DNA of 25,184 nucleotides from CBCXVS01 sp965178525 (GTDB lineage Bacteria; Tectomicrobia; Entotheonellia; Entotheonellales; Entotheonellaceae), in the NCBI GenBank assembly GCA_965178525.1, contig CBCXVS010000083.1:1-25184 (forward strand), written 5' to 3'. The notes beneath the pieces were generated by a model. That model saw nothing but the letters and a program-made list of their open reading frames with translations. It did not search any database and was not told the origin of the DNA. Position 1 is the stretch's first letter. Every line of letters begins with the position of its first letter. The position numbers and the translations under genes are program-made. Positions 1 through 7,459 of this stretch are shown here, piece after piece.

Positions 1-151
1 GAACAAAGGTCAATTCGTTCCAGGCTTTTGAGTTTTTATTTCAACAAGTTGTCGCCGAATCACGGGAGGAACTTCGGCCTAGTCGGCCATGCTCCGTTTG
101 CCCTCGTTTGACCCTGCTGCAGAGATCGACAGATGTTGAGGGGAGAGTTGC

Positions 152-820
152 ATGGAAGCAGCCATTCAAATCGTTATTGTCCATCGAAAACGTCTCATCC
201 GTGAAGGGCTTGCATTCGTGCTCGGACAGCAGCCGGACATGCAGATCGTCGCCCAGGTCTGTGAGGCGCGCGATGTCTTGGTGACATTGCCTGGGTTAGA
301 GCCCCAAGTCATCGTCGTCGATTTTGCCTTGCCGGAGCGGGTGGGCTTGGCCGAAGCTCGCAAGCTCTCTCAGGCGTGTCCCAACGCCAAGATCCTGATG
401 ATCGGCATGACCGAACTCGAATCCGATGTGTGGGCGTGTATTGAAATGGGCGCTGCGGGCTATCTCCCCCACGATGCCTCTTTGGAGGAACTCTTGCATC
501 ACATTCGGGCGGCCGCGGCAGGCGAAGCCTATTGTGCGCCCAAGGTGGTCAGCTTTCTCTTTGCGCGTATTGCCGAAGGCGCACGGACCCGGGAGCGTGT
601 GCCGACGCCAGGCTTGGTGCGTCTAACCCGCCGGGAGCGCGAGGTGATCGGGTTGATTGAGGAGGGGTTAAGTAATAAAGAAATTGCCGTCTGTCTGCGC
701 ATCGAGGTTCAAACGGTGAAAAACCATGTGCATAACATCCTGGAGAAGCTTCGGCTTGGGAATCGTCGGGAAGCGGCCCAGTATGCACGGGAACACGGTT
801 TGTGGCGCCACATGACTTGA
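152..820 (+). CDS. NarL/FixJ-type response regulator with degenerate receiver and LuxR HTH
   Basis: Predicted 222-residue DNA-binding transcription regulator. Residues about 5-120 are a receiver-like domain, and residues about 157-214 are a typical LuxR helix-turn-helix (LTRREREVIGLIEEGLSNKE, then QTVKNHVHNILEKL). The receiver keeps the phospho-acceptor position (Asp57 in VVDFALP). The acidic pair expected near the start of beta1 is replaced by His11-Arg12 (IVHRKRL), the usual Thr/Ser is Gly85 (MIGM), and the usual switch Lys near residue 106 is Pro-His (GYLPHD). Normal Mg-dependent phosphorylation therefore looks unlikely, which is inference from family knowledge. The ATG follows a good Shine-Dalgarno (GAGGGGAGAG) about 8 bases upstream. 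It precedes the polysaccharide genes in the same direction across a 562-bp gap, so a role in controlling them is plausible but unproven. The family call is confident; the target is unknown. Confidence 0.93.
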   Translation: MEAAIQIVIVHRKRLIREGLAFVLGQQPDMQIVAQVCEARDVLVTLPGLEPQVIVVDFALPERVGLAEARKLSQACPNAKILMIGMTELESDVWACIEMGAAGYLPHDASLEELLHHIRAAAAGEAYCAPKVVSFLFARIAEGARTRERVPTPGLVRLTRREREVIGLIEEGLSNKEIAVCLRIEVQTVKNHVHNILEKLRLGNRREAAQYAREHGLWRHMT

Positions 821-1382
821 AAGCGTCACGTACCGGTTTTGATGCCGATGCCTACCGCCTGTTGATGGCTTTGCCAAGTGGACCGTACGCCGTCCCTGCG
901 TTGACATATGATCATCCTTCTGTGCGCTCGCCCAACCTCGTATTCTTGCCCATCCCTGCTGCCATTCTACGGTTGAAACCATCAGATTCATGAGACATCT
1001 CAATATCGCAGGCTGCAATCGTTTGCCCATCGGGTCTAGATTGGTACCAGTACTTTTGAGATAATGTTATCCGAGGGTCTAGAAAAAGATTAGACCTTTT
1101 TTGGTATCTATAATTAATCCTATAAGTACCTTAGAGCTATTGTTTGACTCTCAAGTCACATTTATCATAACCACTCAGATAGAACATACATGGCATGAAA
1201 AAGATCAGGATTCTGATTGATCATTATCTGCCAATCATGATGCGGCGTTACACCGTATACGCTGGAATAGACTGAACTCCGTAAATCATATCAAACAAGT
1301 CAGTATGCACTGAGATGCTTGGGACTGAGAGAGAGGAGCCTCGTCCTAACCATCCGTCCCTAGGAGTGGCTGGAGATAGGGG
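821..1382. other. 562-bp non-coding gap, AT-rich in the second half
   Basis: No convincing gene. Bases 821-1000 are GC-moderate, then composition drops sharply. GGGTCTAGA occurs twice about 43 bases apart (near 1032 and 1075). A candidate terminator lies at 1076-1102. An imperfect inverted repeat GATCAG/CTGATTGATC lies near 1203-1222. I see no promoter with well-spaced -35 and -10 elements; TTGACT at 1144 has no good partner. The gap is long enough to hold the promoter and operator of the ATPase and kinase genes downstream. Confidence 0.5.
1076..1102 (+). terminator. Candidate Rho-independent terminator
   Basis: GGTCTA (1076-1081) can pair with TAGACC (1091-1096) around a 9-base A-rich loop, and is followed directly by six T residues (1097-1102). 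The stem is short and only half GC, so this would be a weak terminator. It lies about 255 bases after the regulator stop codon and would separate it from the ATPase gene. Confidence 0.4.
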
Positions 1383-2912
1383 ATGTATAAAGAATTTTAT
1401 GGCTTAACTGAGGAGCCATTTACGCTTAGGCCTGATCCTAAATTTCTCTATTTGAGCAAAAGTCATGCCGAAGGGTTGAATTTCTTGTTACAGAGTCTCG
1501 AGAGAAAAAAGGGTTTCAGTATTCTGACCGGTGGCGTTGGGTTTGGAAAAACGATTCTACTTAATCTGCTCAGGCTGCGTTTGGGTAGAGAATATCATAT
1601 GGCGCTTTTGCCGGATGCGCAACCGACATCAATTGGTATTTTGCAGAGTATATGTCATGAATTTAATCTCAATATCCGTGAAAAGAATCAGGAAGATCTA
1701 TCTCTCGTCTTACATGATTTTATCAGGGAATGCGCCCATGCGAAGGAGAATTGCCTGCTGATACTTGATGAAGCGCAGAGTGCCTCTCCAGACGTGTTGG
1801 AGCAGTTGCGATTGCTGTCAAATTTCGAAACCCATCAGGGACGTCACGTCCAGATCCTCTTGGTTGGGCATCCGGACTTACACGACCGGCTCAATGCCCA
1901 TGACGGTAGAAAAGTCAAACAACGCATCGAGGCGAGCTTTGCCTTAGCCGCGATGGAGGCGCAGGAGACCGCGTCCTATATCGCGCACCGTTTACAGATT
2001 GCCGGCGCCACTCACGCGCCCTTTACCTTGGCGGCCATCGCCGACATCCACCGCTGTACAGGCGGCGTTCCACGGCTGATCAACCTCGTCTGTGATGCGG
2101 CCTTAACCATTGGCGTGCAGGAGCAGCAGCGCGATATCGGCCCGCTCGGTATCCGGCGCGCCATGGCGCAAGTGGGGGGCGCCTTGGCCCGTCGCGGCCA
2201 CACCGTGGGCCGCGACCAGGACGGGCGTCCGGATGCCGCTGAGACGACGGGCGGCGCGGCGCCTGAGCATGGGCACGGGGCACCCAATCTTTGGGCCTCG
2301 CCGGCGCTGCCGCAGGGGCAGTGGCGTCTGAAGCCGGTCGGCAGACGCGGTGCTTGGCGCGTCTCTTGGCATGCCCTTGGGATGGGCATGGCGGTAGGAT
2401 TGGTCGTTGGGCTCCTATTAGGGAGTGGACTGGCGCGACTCGGGGGCTCGCGCCGCGAGCCTGCCGCCGCGCTGACCGATGCGGCGCTCTCCCTGGCGAG
2501 CCCGGCGATGCCGCGGCCCAATCGGCGTGTGGCCGGCCCGGTGTCCGACCCGTCGCCGGCGCTCTCGCCCCCGACCCGCTTCGCACCCGAAGCCGAGACG
2601 CCGGCACCCGGCACGACCCAGGCGATAGCCGACGATAGCCTGGTCGGCCCGCCGCGCCGTGCGGAGAGCGGGCCGGAGGCATCGGACCGGATGCCTCCGG
2701 CGCCTGCCGCCGCGCCGCCAGAGACGCCAGCGAAGCACTATGTCCGCAATACGGTCGTCGTGCGCGCCGGTGATACGCTGGAGACGATTGTGCGGCAAGA
2801 ATACGGCCAGTTCCAGCAGGACCTGCTGTCGCGCGTTCTCGCCATTAATCCCAATATCCTAGACCCGGACGTCCTGGAACCCAACCAACTGATTCTTTTG
2901 CCTAAACTGTGA
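1383..2912 (+). CDS. ExeA/GspA-type AAA ATPase with TM segment and C-terminal LysM domain
   Basis: Predicted 509-residue inner-membrane ATPase of the ExeA-like family common in exopolysaccharide (XrtA/EpsH-type) loci. The start reads YGLTEEPFTLRPDPKFLYLS, the family signature. Walker A is GGVGFGKT at residues 50-57 and Walker B is LLILDEAQ at about 125-132. After the AAA domain (to about residue 275) comes a Pro/Ala/Arg-rich linker, a hydrophobic segment at about 330-354 (GMGMAVGLVVGLLLGSGLA), a second disordered linker, and a C-terminal LysM-like module (from about 455; VVVRAGDTLETIV ... NPNILDPDVLEPNQLILLP) expected to bind peptidoglycan or glycan in the periplasm. The ATG has GGAGA about 7 bases upstream. 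The first ~420 bp are AT-rich and the rest strongly GC-rich. The PCP-kinase follows closely, so co-transcription is likely. No exosortase gene is seen here. Confidence 0.88.
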   Translation: MYKEFYGLTEEPFTLRPDPKFLYLSKSHAEGLNFLLQSLERKKGFSILTGGVGFGKTILLNLLRLRLGREYHMALLPDAQPTSIGILQSICHEFNLNIREKNQEDLSLVLHDFIRECAHAKENCLLILDEAQSASPDVLEQLRLLSNFETHQGRHVQILLVGHPDLHDRLNAHDGRKVKQRIEASFALAAMEAQETASYIAHRLQIAGATHAPFTLAAIADIHRCTGGVPRLINLVCDAALTIGVQEQQRDIGPLGIRRAMAQVGGALARRGHTVGRDQDGRPDAAETTGGAAPEHGHGAPNLWASPALPQGQWRLKPVGRRGAWRVSWHALGMGMAVGLVVGLLLGSGLARLGGSRREPAAALTDAALSLASPAMPRPNRRVAGPVSDPSPALSPPTRFAPEAETPAPGTTQAIADDSLVGPPRRAESGPEASDRMPPAPAAAPPETPAKHYVRNTVVVRAGDTLETIVRQEYGQFQQDLLSRVLAINPNILDPDVLEPNQLILLPKL

Positions 2913-2973
2913 CCATAGGATGCCCGGTGAAGCGGCGCCGCGGGACAGAGGGGCAAGCCGAGAGCACAAGCGT

Positions 2974-5288
2974 ATGAAAGATGAACCGATTCCGGCGCCC
3001 TACAGACCGGCGACGCCCTATGGCGCCCTCGACGCCGAGTATCTTCCTTATCAAACTCATAACCCAAGCTCGTATAAAGATGATCTCAAGCATTATCTCA
3101 ATGTTCTTAAAAAACGAAAATGGTATGTTTTAATCCCTATATTGTTGATTATGCCTTTTGCCGCCTTATCGTATCTTTCAGAGCTTCCTCATTACCAAAC
3201 TTATGTTAGAATATTGATTGATGATGATTCTTCGAATATAATACAATTTCAAAATATATTTCCTGAGGACAAATCTGTCAATTTTTATGAAACAGAATAT
3301 AATATTATTACGAGTCGAAGTCATTTAGAAGAAGTTGTTGATATCTTAAAATTGGATGTAGATGTCGCAAAAGAAACAACATTGGTAGAACGACTCTATC
3401 ATGCCCTGTATTTCCCCATCAAAATCGCCACAAAGACCCTGAGAACGATCAAGGGCAAGCTGATCACACGTGTCGCCCCGTCAGATGCACGTGGCGGCCG
3501 GCATGGCGCCTCCGCCTATGATCCGGCCGACTTGGCTCGCCGCGAAGCGGTCGCGCGTTTATACCGCGCGGTGGATGTCGATCCGTTAGAGGATTCCAAA
3601 TTGGTTGACATTCGTGTGGAGGGCGAGGACCCAGCTCAGATTGTCCAGCAAGCCAATACGTTAGCGGCGATCTATGTCCGAAACAATCTGACCAAACGAC
3701 TCGAAGCCTCACAACAAGCCATCGATTGGCTAAGCAAGCGCACGGAGAATCTAAAGGCCAAAATGTATGAGACGGAGACAGAGCTGCAAGCATTGCGAAA
3801 GCATAAAGGAATTATTGCATCAGATATTGATGAGCAAAAGAATATGGTTTTGACGCGATTAGAGACGTTGCACGACTCCTATCTCCAAGCTCAAAAAAAC
3901 AGAATTGAGATGGAAAATTTATTAGAGAAACACAATACCTTACGTCAGCACCATATCGATCGGCTTGAGGTGCTGCCGCCTGTGTTGGGAGATACGCTCA
4001 TTATAGATTTAAAGCAGGAATACATAAAACTCAAGAACGAATACAATGATTTGTTAAAAACATATAAAGAAAATCATCCAATTATTCTTCAAAAATCGGA
4101 AGAAATCCATAAATTTGAGCAATATTTAAGAGGAGAAATTAGTAAATGAGCAAATTCAATCAGAGAAAAATATACGGTATTTAAATCAACAGAGGACAAT
4201 ATACACAAAGAATTGTGCAGGAAGATAAGGTTTTGTCTATGCGAAATGATATGATTGTGCATCATGCGCTGAAGCGTGATACAGAGATTTTTAAGCAGTT
4301 GTATCTCGAAGCCTCAAAACGGCTACGGGAAATCAAACTCCTCCAGGCTTTTCAAACCAATAATGTGAGTCTTGTCGAGAAAGCCTTGACGCCCATAGAG
4401 CCGATCCCTTCGCAAGCGAAAATGTACTTGGTGTTGAGTTTTCTGCTGAGTTGCTCACTCGGGATCTGTGCGGCTTTCGTCCGCGAGTTCGCCGATCATC
4501 GTTTTCAACACGCCACGGAAGTCGAATCGGTCTTGCAGATCCCGTTTCTCGGGGCCATCTCGCATGATGCGGCCGCACGCTTGCGGCCGCGCCAGCCGGT
4601 GATGCTGCACGCGCCGGCCTCATCCGTGGCGGAGGACTACCGGGGATTACGCACCCGGCTGCAGACGTCTCCGCTGGCGATGAAAACCTTATTGGTCACC
4701 AGCGCCGTGCCATCGGAAGGGAAGTCCACGACCACAGCGAATCTCGGCATTGCCTTTGCGCACTTGGGCTATCGGGTCTTACTCGTGGACACGGATCTAC
4801 GGCGGCCGTCGCTGCACCACCATTTTCATGTGTCGAGGGACGTGGGACTGACCAACGTTTTGGTCGACGGCATCACGTGGCAACATGCCGTGCAAGACAC
4901 CGCTATTGAGCAGCTCAAAATCCTCCCTGCCGGTACCACCACCCATAATTCGTCCGATGTGTTGAGTTTGAACGACATAAAGCAATGCATGCAGCATTTT
5001 CGCTCGTGCTTCGATTTGGTTATTTTCGATGCGCCTATCATGCTTTGCGTGAATGATGTTGAAATCATCGCTCCTGATGTCGATCGTGTGCTCTTTGTAC
5101 ATTCACCTCGCCAGTGTAATAAAGATAGTGTAATCGAGGCAAAAAAACTCTTAGATCGAGTCGGAGCGAATATTGCTGGTATCGTATTCAGTAACGTGAA
5201 AGAAGTCGAACAAAAATATTTTTATCAGCAAAAGCGCTTTCAATATGAGTACCAAGAGCAGCGTTCTGAAGCACCCAAACCAAACTAA
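2974..5288 (+). pseudogene. Wzz/Wzc-like polysaccharide co-polymerase fused to BY-kinase, broken by two +1 frameshifts
   Basis: An intact version would be about 770 residues: an N-terminal cytoplasmic tail, TM1 at about residues 48-69 (VLIPILLIMPFAALSYL), a Wzz domain, a long periplasmic coiled coil with a GNVR-like end (LLKTYKENHPIILQKSEEI), TM2 (MYLVLSFLLSCSLGICAAFV), then a bacterial tyrosine kinase domain. The kinase has Walker A (SAVPSEGKSTTTANL), A' (VLLVDTDLRRP), Walker B (LVIFDAP) and a Tyr-rich tail (YFYQQKRFQYEYQEQ). Such proteins set chain length and drive export with Wzx/Wzy. Reading breaks at TGA 4147-4149. Removing one A from the AAA at 4144-4146 restores ...GEISNEQIQSEKN, and removing one G from the GG at 4194-4195 restores ...QQRQYTQRIVQEDK. 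The kinase half could start by itself at GTG 4215. ATG 2920 is an alternative upstream start. Sequencing error in homopolymers is a real alternative to decay. Confidence 0.85.
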
Positions 5289-5340
5289 AGTCATATTTTT
5301 TCTCTGGAAAAACGATATCGCTCATTTTGTCCAGGAACTT
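5286..5340. repeat. Stop-codon-abutting palindromic repeat, copy A
   Basis: It begins at the kinase TAA. Bases 5291-5340 match 8872-8921 at 42 of 50 positions, both containing CTCTGGAAAAACG and ending TGTCCAGG(A/G)ACTT. The core TTTTTTC-TCT-GGAAAAA forms a hairpin. The left arm (CAAACTAAAGTCAT) is a degraded form of the CAAAATTAATTTCAT seen in copy E. There is no T-run after the stem, so it is not a classic terminator on the + strand. Confidence 0.7.
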
Positions 5341-5487
5341 AGAAGCCGTATTCAAACCATCGCGAGCGCCGTGAGAGCCAGGTGCGACGTGATGAGAAAC
5401 CGGAGCGTACGTGCGCGTACGTGAGGGTGCCGAGCCGTTGAGCAACCCCGCTCTCACCAGCGCAGCCGGTTTTGAATACCGCTTCTT
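5341..5487. repeat. ~147-bp imperfect palindromic element (MITE-like or structured RNA)
   Basis: The outer arms AGAAGCCGTATTCAAACC (5341-5358) and GGTTTTGAATACCGCTTCT (5468-5486) pair over about 17 bp with one mismatch and one bulge. Further in, GCGC (5366-5369) pairs with GCGC (5460-5463), and GTGAGAGC (5371-5378) pairs with GCTCTCAC (5450-5457). The centre has its own hairpin, CGTACG-TGCG-CGTACG (5406-5421). It is GC-rich and non-coding, and lies directly after repeat copy A and before the epimerase leader. It resembles dispersed intergenic palindromes of environmental genomes. I see no second copy here, so mobility is inference. Confidence 0.65.
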
Positions 5488-5595
5488 GACGTGTCGATGC
5501 TGTTATCAACATACCTTATCATCTACAGCCGCTCACAACTTTGGGGTCAATGCGGTACGGGTGCAGGTCGGATTGCTATGGGGAGGTTGGTGTCT

Positions 5596-6621
5596 ATGAT
5601 GGATCGCGGTACGGCCCTGGTGACGGGTGCTGGCGGCTTTGTTGGCCACCATTTGGCCACATTTCTGAAGCGGCAAGGCTACTGGGTGCGGGGTGTGGAT
5701 GTGAAATATCCCGAATTCGGCCTGACGGATGCAGATGAGTTTCTCTTGCTCGATTTGCGGCGTTGGGAGAATTGTCTGCAGGCCACACGGGGCGTTGACG
5801 AGGTCTACGCCCTGGCCGCCGAGATGGGCGGCATGGGCTATATTTCCGCCCATCATGCCTACATCCTGAGCAGCAATGCCCTGATTAATCTCCACACCTT
5901 GGACGCCGCCCGTGTCAGCGGGGTGAAGCGGTATCTGTTCGCGTCGTCGGCCTGCGTCTATCCGGAATATCGGCAGGTGGACACCGCTGTCATGCCCCTT
6001 GGGGAAGAGGAGGCGTATCCGGCGCAGCCACAAGACGCGTATGGCTGGGAGAAACTGTTTATTGAGCGCGCCTGCCTACACTACGGCGGGGAGTATGCGA
6101 TCGCGACCCGGATCGTGCGTTTTCATAATATTTTCGGTCCGTTGGGGACGTGGCGAGGGGGGCGCGAAAAGGTGCCGGCAGCCCTGTGCCGCAAAATTGC
6201 CATGGCCAAATTGCAGCAACACACCGAGATCGAAATTTGGGGCGATGGCCATCAGACGCGCTCGTTTTGTTACGTCGATGATTGTGTGGCCGGAACGTAT
6301 CAACTGATGCACAGCGATTATTCGGAACCGCTCAATTTGGGGCAGGAGCGTCTGGTCACGATCAACGACTTGGCGGATATGATCGCTGACATTGCCGGCA
6401 TCCGGATCGTGAAAAAGCACGTGCCCGGCCCGCAAGGCGTGCGCGGGCGCAATTCTGACAACACGCGGCTGCGCCAGTTTCTCGACTGGGAACCGGGCAC
6501 GTCGCTGGAAGAGGGTCTGGCGTATACCTATGCCTGGATTGAAGCGCAAGTCCAGCATCAGGCTGACCTCTCGTTCGCGCCCGCCGTCGGGGCGACTGCG
6601 TCGAGGCTGAAGACGGTATGA
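5596..6621 (+). CDS. GDP-mannose 3,5-epimerase-like, extended SDR
   Basis: Predicted 341-residue cytoplasmic NAD-dependent epimerase. It starts with the Rossmann motif TGAGGFVGHH (residues 10-19). The hallmark EMGGMGYISAHH, SSACVYP, DAYGWEK and GTWRGGREKVPAAL strings closely match plant GDP-mannose 3,5-epimerase. The catalytic set is present: Cys120, Tyr149, Lys153, Lys192. It has the same spacing as Arabidopsis Cys145/Tyr174/Lys178/Lys217 (recalled numbering, constant offset of 25). Expected reaction: GDP-D-mannose to GDP-L-galactose and/or GDP-L-gulose, a precursor for the polymer. The frame is open back to 5491, but that extension has no family similarity, and GGGAGG at 5581-5586 sits correctly for ATG 5596 or 5599. 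Its stop overlaps the next gene's start (ATGA at 6618-6621), so the two are translationally coupled. Intact. Confidence 0.9.
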   Translation: MMDRGTALVTGAGGFVGHHLATFLKRQGYWVRGVDVKYPEFGLTDADEFLLLDLRRWENCLQATRGVDEVYALAAEMGGMGYISAHHAYILSSNALINLHTLDAARVSGVKRYLFASSACVYPEYRQVDTAVMPLGEEEAYPAQPQDAYGWEKLFIERACLHYGGEYAIATRIVRFHNIFGPLGTWRGGREKVPAALCRKIAMAKLQQHTEIEIWGDGHQTRSFCYVDDCVAGTYQLMHSDYSEPLNLGQERLVTINDLADMIADIAGIRIVKKHVPGPQGVRGRNSDNTRLRQFLDWEPGTSLEEGLAYTYAWIEAQVQHQADLSFAPAVGATASRLKTV

Positions 6622-7394
6622 TGACCACCATCTCGAAGGTGAACATTCTCGGCGTCGAGGTCAGCGCCATCAATATGGAGATGGCGCTCCGCACCATCGA
6701 GGGATGGATCGTGCGGCGCGAGCCCCATTATGTGTGTGTGACGAGCGTACATGGGGTGATGAAGAGCCAACGCGATGAGGCGCTGCGGCGCATCCACAAC
6801 GATGCGGGGCTCGTGACGCCGGATGGCATGCCGTTGGTGTGGTTGAGCCGTCTCATGGGGTTTCACCACGTGGAGCGCGTGTATGGTCCCGACTTGATGC
6901 TGGCCTTGTGCGAACGTTCGGTGAAGCACGGGTATCGCCATTTCTTCTACGGTGGGGCGGCTGGGGTCGCGGACAAATTGGCGTTGCAATTGCAGTGTCG
7001 CTTTGCCGGCCTGAAGGTGGCCGGTATTTACTCGCCCCCGTTTCGCCCGCTGACCCCTGCAGAGGATGAGGCCGTGGTGGCGTGCATCAATGCCGCGGCG
7101 CCCGACATTTTCTGGGTCGGGATCAGCACCCCGAAGCAGGAGCGCTGGATACAGGCGCATGTGGGACAACTGAGCGCTTCGGTGCTGATTGGCGTGGGGG
7201 CGGCGTTTGATTTTCACTTTGGGGTGAAAAAGCAGGCGCCGCGTTGGATGCAACGCAGTGGCATGGAGTGGTTGTTTCGCCTGATGATGGAGCCACGCCG
7301 TCTGGGACCCCGTTACCTGACCAGCAATCCTCGGTTTGTGTGGCTGATGCTGCGGCAGGCGTTGAGCCGCGGCGGCAGCCGGCAAAACGGCTAA
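6618..7394 (+). CDS. WecG/TagA/CpsF-family glycosyltransferase (GT26)
   Basis: Predicted 258-residue glycosyltransferase of the usual family length. Members add ManNAc, ManNAcA or other sugars from UDP-sugars to lipid-linked GlcNAc at the inner face of the membrane. Family motifs are present: VCVTSVHGVMKSQ (residues 39-51, with the conserved Thr42), TPDGMPLVW (67-75, Asp69 being the presumed base), YGPDLMLALCE, FFYGGAAGVADKLA, FWVGISTPKQERW and GVGAAFDFHFG. It starts within the epimerase stop codon (ATGA), so translational coupling is expected. Its TAA is immediately followed by a copy of the stop-codon repeat. It probably adds the second sugar of the repeat unit; donor specificity cannot be read from sequence. 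Confidence 0.93.
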   Translation: MMTTISKVNILGVEVSAINMEMALRTIEGWIVRREPHYVCVTSVHGVMKSQRDEALRRIHNDAGLVTPDGMPLVWLSRLMGFHHVERVYGPDLMLALCERSVKHGYRHFFYGGAAGVADKLALQLQCRFAGLKVAGIYSPPFRPLTPAEDEAVVACINAAAPDIFWVGISTPKQERWIQAHVGQLSASVLIGVGAAFDFHFGVKKQAPRWMQRSGMEWLFRLMMEPRRLGPRYLTSNPRFVWLMLRQALSRGGSRQNG

Positions 7395-7428
7395 GTACTG
7401 AGGCAAAATTAAATTTATATCTCTCCCC
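7392..7428. repeat. Stop-codon-abutting palindromic repeat, copy B (left part only)
   Basis: The sequence from the WecG/TagA TAA onward (GTACTGAGGCAAAATTAA and the next ~15 bases) matches 20115-20151 at 33 of 37 positions. The right arm with GGAAAAA is missing; the sequence turns into the leader of the next gene. Confidence 0.7.
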
Positions 7429-7459
7429 TCTCACCCACTACCCTGCGAAAGTCATCGCC

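Noticed and set aside
1191..1210. Sigma-54 promoter starting TGGCATG
   Set aside because: The downstream half lacks the GC of the -12 element at the correct spacing.
4144..4215. Programmed ribosomal frameshift in the PCP-kinase gene
   Set aside because: Two separate +1 corrections are needed 50 bases apart with no slippery heptamer or downstream pseudoknot apparent; insertion errors or mutations are simpler.
5341..5487. Group II intron fragment (GTGCGAC at 5382)
   Set aside because: Only the short 5' consensus matches; no domain V hairpin, reverse transcriptase or intron-like length.
5491..5595. Upstream extension of the epimerase gene
   Set aside because: The 35 added residues have no family similarity, and a clear ribosome site (GGGAGG, 5581) serves ATG 5596.
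6558..7406. 282-codon minus-strand frame opposite WecG/TagA
   Set aside because: No recognisable motif, His/Arg/Gln-rich; the + strand gene is complete and full of family motifs.
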